Shown here: piece after piece, positions 55,714 to 60,356 of the stretch
Numbering within the stretch: position 1 is the stretch's first letter
Layout of the letters: every line of letters starts with the position of its first letter
Assembly: GCA_016213945.1 (NCBI GenBank)
Contig: JACQZF010000036.1
Span: forward strand, 1 to 60,356
From: Nitrospirota bacterium
GTDB taxonomy: Bacteria; Nitrospirota; Thermodesulfovibrionia; UBA6902
DNA: 60,356 nucleotides
Direction of reading: 5' to 3'
Notes under the pieces: model-generated
Database searches by the model: none
Told to the model about the DNA's origin: nothing
The model's input: the letters and a program-made list of their open reading frames with translations, nothing else
Translations under genes and position numbers: made by a program

Positions 55714-56724
55714 TTATAACCTGTTACTGACAACTTTTACCTCTTCCAGTTTCTTCAATGCGGCCCCTGAATCTATTGCCTCGCTTGCTGTTTTTATCCC
55801 CTCTGAAAAACTCTTTGCCCGGTCTCCTGTTATCAGCGCTGCAGCCGAGTTCATAATAACAACGTCCCTCTTCGGGCCTTTTTCACCCTTCAGAATATCA
55901 ATTGTTATCTGTGCGTTTTCCTGCGCGGTCCCCCCGGTGAGGTCTGTTTTTTTGGCCGCTTCCAGACCGAGGTCTTCCGGCGAAATAAAATAAGTATCGA
56001 CCCTGCCGTCTTTCAACTCGGAGATCTTTGTCCGGTCCGTATTGGTTATCTCATCAAGTCCGTCTTCGCCGTGAACAACAAAGGCATGTTTTACCCCGAG
56101 GTTGGCAAGCACCTTCGCTAATGTCTCCGTAAGCGCATCATGAAAAACCCCCATCACCTGTCTTTCCGCGCCTGCGGGATTTGTCAGAGGCCCCAAAATA
56201 TTGAACACCGTCCTGATCCCCATCTCCTTTCTTGGCCCGATCGCGTATTTCATCGCCGGATGAAACAGGGGCGCGAACATGAACCCGAACCCGGTGGACT
56301 CAAGGCATCTTTCAACCTTATGCGGCTCGAGGTCGATCTTTATCCCAAGCGCCTCAAGCACATCAGCGCTTCCGCATTTGCTTGACACCGAACGGTTGCC
56401 GTGCTTCGCGACAGGAACTCCGCAGGCCGCGACAACGATCGCCGTAGTGGTTGAGATGTTAAACGTGTGGGACATGTCCCCGCCCGTGCCGCAGGTGTCA
56501 ACCGTAAAAGCGGGAGCCTTTATCCTCGTCACTTTTTCGCGCATCACCTTTGCCGCGCCGGTGATCTCCTCAACGGTCTCTCCCTTTATCCTGAGCGCGG
56601 TGAGAAATGACGCGATCTGTGCGTCACTCGCCTGGCCTTCCATGATGTCTCTCATGGAGCCGGTCATCTCGTGTTCGGAAAGGTCTTTCCCTTGCACCAA
56701 TAAACTTATCGCCTCTTTGATCAT
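55714..56724 (-). CDS. trpD: anthranilate phosphoribosyltransferase TrpD
   Basis: 336 residues. PRPP-binding GTGGDMSHTFNIST, then KHGNRSVSSKCGSADVLEALG and the LGPLTNPAGA loop. Second step of tryptophan synthesis. Stands alone here; no other trp genes are nearby. Confidence 0.97.
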   Translation of the reverse strand: MIKEAISLLVQGKDLSEHEMTGSMRDIMEGQASDAQIASFLTALRIKGETVEEITGAAKVMREKVTRIKAPAFTVDTCGTGGDMSHTFNISTTTAIVVAACGVPVAKHGNRSVSSKCGSADVLEALGIKIDLEPHKVERCLESTGFGFMFAPLFHPAMKYAIGPRKEMGIRTVFNILGPLTNPAGAERQVMGVFHDALTETLAKVLANLGVKHAFVVHGEDGLDEITNTDRTKISELKDGRVDTYFISPEDLGLEAAKKTDLTGGTAQENAQITIDILKGEKGPKRDVVIMNSAAALITGDRAKSFSEGIKTASEAIDSGAALKKLEEVKVVSNRL

Positions 56725-56777
56725 TGCAATCCCCCTTATGGTCTTTAATAGTGACTGACGATTTTATCACAGAATAG

Positions 56778-56806
56778 TGATAAGTGACGAGTGACAAGTA
56801 ACGGGG
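56778..56806. repeat. GTGACGAGTGACAAGTAAC-type short repeat tract
   Basis: ATAGTGATAAGTGACGAGTGACAAGTAACG: near-tandem GTGAC units between trpD and nrdJ. No clear inverted partner. Confidence 0.5.
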
Positions 56807-56839
56807 GCAGGAAGATCCTAACGCTTCACTTTTTCTGGA

Positions 56840-58588
56840 CTAATCCACTTCATCAAGCTTTACGAGTGTACCGATCTTTGAACCGTATCTGAATACGGTT
56901 ATCCCCTTGCAACCTTTTTCATAGGCGAGAAGGAACGCCTTTGCAACGTCATCACGCGTTGCCCTGTGTTTGAGGTTGATTGTCTTTGATACGGCATTGT
57001 CCGTGAATTCCTGAAACGCGGCCTGGACCTCTATATGATCTTCAGGCGCTATCTCGTGCGCGGTTATGAAGATCTTTTTAACGTCATTAGGTATTTCTTT
57101 GAAGCCTCTCAGGTCGCCTTTTTTGCTTACCTGCTGAATAAGTTCATCGCTGTAGAACCCCCTGTTCCTTGCGATCTCAAGGAACAGGGGATGTATCTCA
57201 TAAAGCTCGGTGTCCAGTACAAGCCTTTTATACGCGATCGCAAATAGAGGTTCAATGCCGCTTGAACAGTCGGCAATTAACGACAGAGTGCCGGTAGGCG
57301 CGACGGTGGTGGTGGTTGCGTTTCGCAGGCCGCCCTTTGATACAAAATCGGGAGTGTCAAAGGTCGAACCATAAAAATTGGGGAAGGCCCCTCTCTGCCT
57401 CGCGAGTTCCGCTGAAGCATCACGCGCGTGACCTCTGATGAAGCTCATGACCTCACGCGCTAATTTGTACGCCTTTGGAGAATTGTATCTGATGCCGAGT
57501 CTTATCAGCATGTCCGCCCATCCCATGACTCCAAGGCCTATTTTCCTGTTGCCTTTATGCATCCTCTCTATTTCCGGGACCGGATATTTGTTCACGTCAA
57601 TGGCGTCATCCAGAAACCGAACACCAAGCCGCACGAGGGACGCGAGAAGCTCCCAATCAATTCCAACTGCTTGTTCTTTGTTTCTGCCCTCTGCCCTCTG
57701 CCCTTTGCCTTCCTTTACCACCTTCGACAAGTTTATTGACCCTAACACACATGCCTCGTAGGGCAATAACGGCTGTTCGCCGCAGGGGTTTGTGCTTTCG
57801 ATCTTACCAATATGAGGGGTCGGGTTGGCTTTGTTGATCCTGTCAATGAAGACAAGGCCGGGGTCGCCTGTTTCCCACGCGCTTTCGACGATCTCGTCAA
57901 AGACCTTTCTTGCCTTCAGCCGCCCCGTGACCTGATCACTGCGCGGGTTTATCAGGTTATATTCAGAATCATTTTTCAGCGCGGCCATGAAGTCATCCGT
58001 TACCGAAATTGAGATATTGAAATTTGTAAGCTCCTCTTCATGACGTTTTATCCTGATAAACTCAAGCACGTCGGGATGGTCGATCCTCAATATGCCCATG
58101 TTCGCGCCTCGCCGGGCCCCGCCCTGCTTGATGACCTCGGTTGCAGTGTTGTATATCCTCATGAATGAAACAGGCCCGCTCGCGATGCCGCCTGTTGATT
58201 TCACAACATCAGCCCTCGGCCTCAGATGGGAGAATGAAAACCCTGTGCCGCCACCGCTCTGAAGGATGAGCGCCGCGTTTTTGAGAGAATCAAAAATGCT
58301 CGTCATGGAATCGTCCACAGGAAGGACAAAGCACGCCGCAAGCTGTCCCATATATTTGCCCGCGTTTATGAGGGTAGGGGTATTGGGGAGAAAAAGCAGA
58401 CCGCTCACCGCGTCATAAAACTTTTCCTCCCACTCATCAGCATTGCCTCCGTAAAGCGATTCGGCGGAGGCAATGAAGCGCGCCACCCTGCGGAAGAGTT
58501 CTTCCGGTGTTTCTTTTATATTCCCCTGTTCGTCCCGGAGCAGATAGCGGGCCTTTAAGGCCTTGAGGGCGTTTTCAGAAAGTTCCAT
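56840..58588 (-). CDS. nrdJ: class II (B12-dependent) ribonucleotide reductase NrdJ, short form
   Basis: 582 residues. N-terminal features: FLPNTPTLINAGKYMGQLAACFVLP with a reducible Cys, QSGGGTGFSFSHLRP, GGARRGANMGILRIDHPD, the active-site NPCGEQPLLPYE (Asn, radical Cys, Glu), and PTGTLSLIADCSSGIEP. The chain ends GITVFRYGSKIGTLVKLDEVD and lacks the usual C-terminal tail with a CxxC pair that re-reduces the active site. A repeat-encoded insert (KGQRAEGRNKEQA) interrupts the region after NLSKVV. Makes deoxyribonucleotides without oxygen. Confidence 0.93.
   Translation of the reverse strand: MELSENALKALKARYLLRDEQGNIKETPEELFRRVARFIASAESLYGGNADEWEEKFYDAVSGLLFLPNTPTLINAGKYMGQLAACFVLPVDDSMTSIFDSLKNAALILQSGGGTGFSFSHLRPRADVVKSTGGIASGPVSFMRIYNTATEVIKQGGARRGANMGILRIDHPDVLEFIRIKRHEEELTNFNISISVTDDFMAALKNDSEYNLINPRSDQVTGRLKARKVFDEIVESAWETGDPGLVFIDRINKANPTPHIGKIESTNPCGEQPLLPYEACVLGSINLSKVVKEGKGQRAEGRNKEQAVGIDWELLASLVRLGVRFLDDAIDVNKYPVPEIERMHKGNRKIGLGVMGWADMLIRLGIRYNSPKAYKLAREVMSFIRGHARDASAELARQRGAFPNFYGSTFDTPDFVSKGGLRNATTTTVAPTGTLSLIADCSSGIEPLFAIAYKRLVLDTELYEIHPLFLEIARNRGFYSDELIQQVSKKGDLRGFKEIPNDVKKIFITAHEIAPEDHIEVQAAFQEFTDNAVSKTINLKHRATRDDVAKAFLLAYEKGCKGITVFRYGSKIGTLVKLDEVD
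57681..57712. repeat. CCCTCTGCCCTCTGCCCTTTGCC repeat inside nrdJ
   Basis: Near-tandem 7-base units, of the GGGCAGA type seen intergenically in many genomes, in frame in nrdJ; encodes an insert of about 13 residues absent from the usual sequence pattern. Confidence 0.65.
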
Positions 58589-58594
58589 ATGAAA

Positions 58595-58603
58595 ATTATA
58601 TCA
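58595..58603 (-). promoter_or_regulatory. extended -10 of nrdJ; likely leaderless transcript
   Basis: On the minus strand TGATATAAT (58603-58595) ends six bases before the ATG at 58588. Transcription would start at the A of ATG, and there is no ribosome site. A TTGTCA upstream is at a poor spacing of 20 bases, so the extended -10 probably does most of the work. Confidence 0.5.
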
Positions 58604-58698
58604 GATAGGCTGCGGCTTGTTGACAAAAGAACGTACGCATCACTAATATTCTTAGTCACAATTGGATTAAATAAAGTGGCAAGCAGATGCTATAATCT

Positions 58699-58773
58699 GT
58701 CATTCCCGCTTGTCGGGAATCGGATAGCTGTCATTCCATGAACAAAGAAAGATTCCGGACAAGCCGGAATGAC
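58699..58773. repeat. CATTCCGG/CCGGAATGAC-type inverted repeat, copy 4
   Basis: GTCATTCCCGCTTGTCGGGAATCGG on the left and GATTCCGGACAAGCCGGAATGAC on the right, with an insert between. It leaves an open frame running into the next gene but should not be part of it. Confidence 0.85.
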
Positions 58774-58821
58774 GGCATTTGCGAACATTTATATGCTGGG
58801 TTAATATCTGAGGGATCGCCA

Positions 58822-59433
58822 ATGGAAGTCAAAAAGGTTTTCACGAAGAATAGAATAAAGCTGGGACAGTTCTTCATGGCAGCGCTGGGCGTCGCCATCC
58901 TGTTCACCGGCAGCCTGTGGGAAGAAACCGGGATTGCCGGAGGTGCGCTGTTCTTGCTTGGATCAATTCTGACCGCCATCGCAACCGTGGGCCGCATGTG
59001 GTGCTCCGTGTATATCTCAGGCTACAAGAAGGATGTGCTGATAACAACCGGGCCGTATTCAATGTCCAGAAACCCGCTGTACTTCTTCAGCCTCCTCGGC
59101 GCTGTAGGCGTTGGGCTGGCAACAAGGACCCTCGCGTTCCCCGCGGTCATATTTATCGCCTTCATGCTTTATTACCCTGTTGTCGTCAGCAGAGAAGAAG
59201 AACGCCTGACCAAGATTCACGGGGAGGATTTTAATAATTACAGAAAAAGGGTCCCGAGGTTCTTCCCGTCATTTTCATTATTTCAGGAGCCTGAGGAGTA
59301 CACCATAAAACCCAAATTCCTCAGGGGAAGATTTTCGGATTCGCTCTGGTTCGTGCTTATGATAGGACTACTCGCGCTTGTTGAATCACTTCACCGTCAC
59401 GGGATAGTGCCTGTGTATTTTAAGTTGTATTGA
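58822..59433 (+). CDS. isoprenylcysteine carboxyl methyltransferase-like membrane protein
   Basis: 203 residues from this start. Several membrane helices, with the C-terminal methyltransferase signature GPYSMSRNPLYFFSLLGAVGVGL, then EEERLTKIHGEDFNNYRKRVPRFFP. This is the ICMT/PEMT-like family, which methylates lipids or isoprenoid-related groups using SAM; bacterial substrates are mostly unknown. The start at 58822 (AGGGATCGCCA upstream) is preferred to the 58738 frame, whose first codons read through a repeat. Confidence 0.85.
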   Translation: MEVKKVFTKNRIKLGQFFMAALGVAILFTGSLWEETGIAGGALFLLGSILTAIATVGRMWCSVYISGYKKDVLITTGPYSMSRNPLYFFSLLGAVGVGLATRTLAFPAVIFIAFMLYYPVVVSREEERLTKIHGEDFNNYRKRVPRFFPSFSLFQEPEEYTIKPKFLRGRFSDSLWFVLMIGLLALVESLHRHGIVPVYFKLY

Positions 59434-59439
59434 GACGGA

Positions 59440-59513
59440 AAGTTCGCAAGCTCGCAAGAGCGTAAGTTTTGTACTTGCGTTCTTTCACGCTTACGCCCCT
59501 ACGAGCTTTCACA
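59440..59513. repeat. inverted repeat with GAAAG(T/C)TCG ... CGAGCTTTC ends
   Basis: GAAAGTTCGCAAGCTCGCAAGAGCGTAAG at the left, CTTACGCCCCTACGAGCTTTC at the right; imperfect hairpin in the gap between the ICMT-like gene and rho. Confidence 0.65.
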
Positions 59514-59606
59514 CATCCAATCTGTGACCGTGATAAAATGGGCAAGCGATGCCGAAGTAGGGTCCACGATAACCACGGCCGATTTGAATTCAAGACCCGG
59601 CCCTAA

Positions 59607-60356
59607 CTAACCCTTAACATCTTTAAACGATTCTAACAGATCGCTATTGCGCGGATATTTCTGAAGCAGCTCTATCAGCTTTTCCATAGCGGCAATACTA
59701 TTATTTATCGATGCCATGCCCCGGCGCAATAATTCAAGGCATTTGTACTCTTCCGGCTCAAACAAAAGCTCAGCACGCCGGGTACCGCTCTTTATCACAT
59801 CGATTGCCGGGAACACCCTCTTTTGTGCCAGCTCTTTTGAGAGTACCAGTTCCATATTACCCGTACCTTTAAACTCCTCAAATATAACATTATCCATTGC
59901 ACTGCCCGTATCCACCAGGATCGTCGCAAGGATCGTTATAGAGCCCAGACCCTCTACATTGCGGGCAATACCAAAAATACGGCGCGGCACTTCAAGCGCC
60001 CCGGCGCCCACTCCTCCGGACATCGTGCGCCCGCTGCCTCTGTGCTGTGCGTTATGTACCCGCGCCAGACGCGTAAGTGAATCAAGCAATATCATCACAT
60101 TGTGCCCTGCGGCAGCTTCCTTAAAAGCCTCTGCGATGACCGTATCGACGACCTTAATATGACTTTCCTGGCTATGGTCCATAGACGAGGAATATACTTT
60201 GGCCTTCACACTGCGCGTAAAATCAGTCACCTCTTCAGGACGCTCATCAACAAGCAGGCAATATACCTTCATGTCAGGATACCCGTTTGTTACCGCATTA
60301 CTGATATTTTTTAAAAATGTTGTTTTACCCAACCCGGGCGATGCTACTATAAGAGC
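59607..60356 (-). CDS. rho: transcription termination factor Rho (N-terminus outside window)
   Basis: The visible C-terminal 249 residues continue to the window edge. Motifs of the Rho ATPase: Walker A SPGLGKTTF, then LLVDERPEEVTDF, Walker B VMILLDSLTRLARVHN, the RNA-contacting loop GSGRTMSGGVGAGAL, DTGSAMDNVIFEEFKGTGNMEL and KRVFPAIDVIKSGTRRAELL. The P-loop reads SPGLGKTT rather than the usual PPKAGKT, and the loop GSGRTMSGGVGAGAL also departs from the enterobacterial type. Both are seen in some divergent Rho proteins. Confidence 0.9.
   Translation of the reverse strand, partial: ALIVASPGLGKTTFLKNISNAVTNGYPDMKVYCLLVDERPEEVTDFTRSVKAKVYSSSMDHSQESHIKVVDTVIAEAFKEAAAGHNVMILLDSLTRLARVHNAQHRGSGRTMSGGVGAGALEVPRRIFGIARNVEGLGSITILATILVDTGSAMDNVIFEEFKGTGNMELVLSKELAQKRVFPAIDVIKSGTRRAELLFEPEEYKCLELLRRGMASINNSIAAMEKLIELLQKYPRNSDLLESFKDVKG

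Noticed and set aside
58589-58700. Cobalamin riboswitch upstream of nrdJ
   Set aside because: The promoter abuts the start codon, leaving no leader, and no B12-box-like sequence was found; none found before the radical SAM gene either.

Overview
This window is a protein-dense stretch of a Gram-negative (diderm) bacterial chromosome of medium GC. Outer-membrane assembly (BamA, Skp/OmpH), lipid A synthesis (LpxD, LpxA, LpxI), a type VI secretion system (T6SS), a four-subunit 2-oxoacid:ferredoxin oxidoreductase, a class II (B12-dependent) ribonucleotide reductase and a sensor kinase with a CxxCH motif point to an anaerobic or microaerophilic organism. A Nitrospirota or deltaproteobacteria-like lineage would fit, but that is inference; no rRNA or other phylogenetic marker is present apart from GroEL and a partial Rho.

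Layout. (1) 1-640: the start of a bacteriohemerythrin gene on the minus strand, then tRNA-Asp and tRNA-Val, both with encoded CCA. (2) 700-24,320: one long plus-strand T6SS locus in the order unknown Cys-rich protein, TagH-C-like protein, tssJ, tssK, tssL, tssM, tagF, tagJ, tssA, tssB, tssC, hcp, hcp, tssE, tssF, tssG, tssH/clpV, and a TssB-TssC fusion. It has baseplate, membrane complex, sheath, tube and ATPase, but no VgrG, PAAR or recognisable effector. (3) 24,400-26,600 minus: a TVP38/DedA-type membrane protein without a standard start codon, a broken cysK and an FmdE-family protein. (4) 26,760-29,650 plus: a two-component pair (histidine kinase with periplasmic CxxCH, NtrC-type regulator). 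(5) 29,680-34,050 minus: ilvD-ilvB-ilvN for branched-chain amino acids, and a DUF465 protein upstream. (6) 34,265-39,290 plus: rhomboid protease, CIRCE-controlled groES-groEL, and a B12-binding radical SAM protein. (7) 39,828-42,884 minus: the por operon (gamma, delta, alpha, beta). (8) 43,058-51,305 plus: envelope operon bamA-ompH-lpxD-fabZ-lpxA-lpxI followed by a Gfo/Idh oxidoreductase and a DegT aminotransferase that resemble GnnA/GnnB, suggesting a diamino-sugar lipid A. (9) 51,371-60,356: MltD-like lytic transglycosylase, YwiC-like protein, a FolD paralogue lacking two catalytic residues, cold-shock protein, trpD, nrdJ, an isoprenylcysteine-methyltransferase-like protein, and the 3' part of rho.

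A striking genome-level feature is the number of unrelated short inverted-repeat families at intergenic sites. Four T6SS gaps carry one family (CCACAGAG...CTCTGTGG), and four sites carry a CATTCCGG/CCGGAATGAC family. Members of such families also lie in frame inside coding sequences: in the linker of the TssB-TssC fusion, near the N terminus of lpxI, and in a loop of nrdJ.

The most interesting candidates for undescribed biology are: the sheath-like TssB-TssC fusion that lacks the end of TssC; the pair of T6SS-leading genes, one with five E/D-T-x-I repeats that look like FHA-binding phosphothreonine sites and one resembling a TagH C-terminal domain without its FHA domain; and the FolD paralogue with Lys-to-Thr and Gln-to-Phe changes at the cyclohydrolase site.
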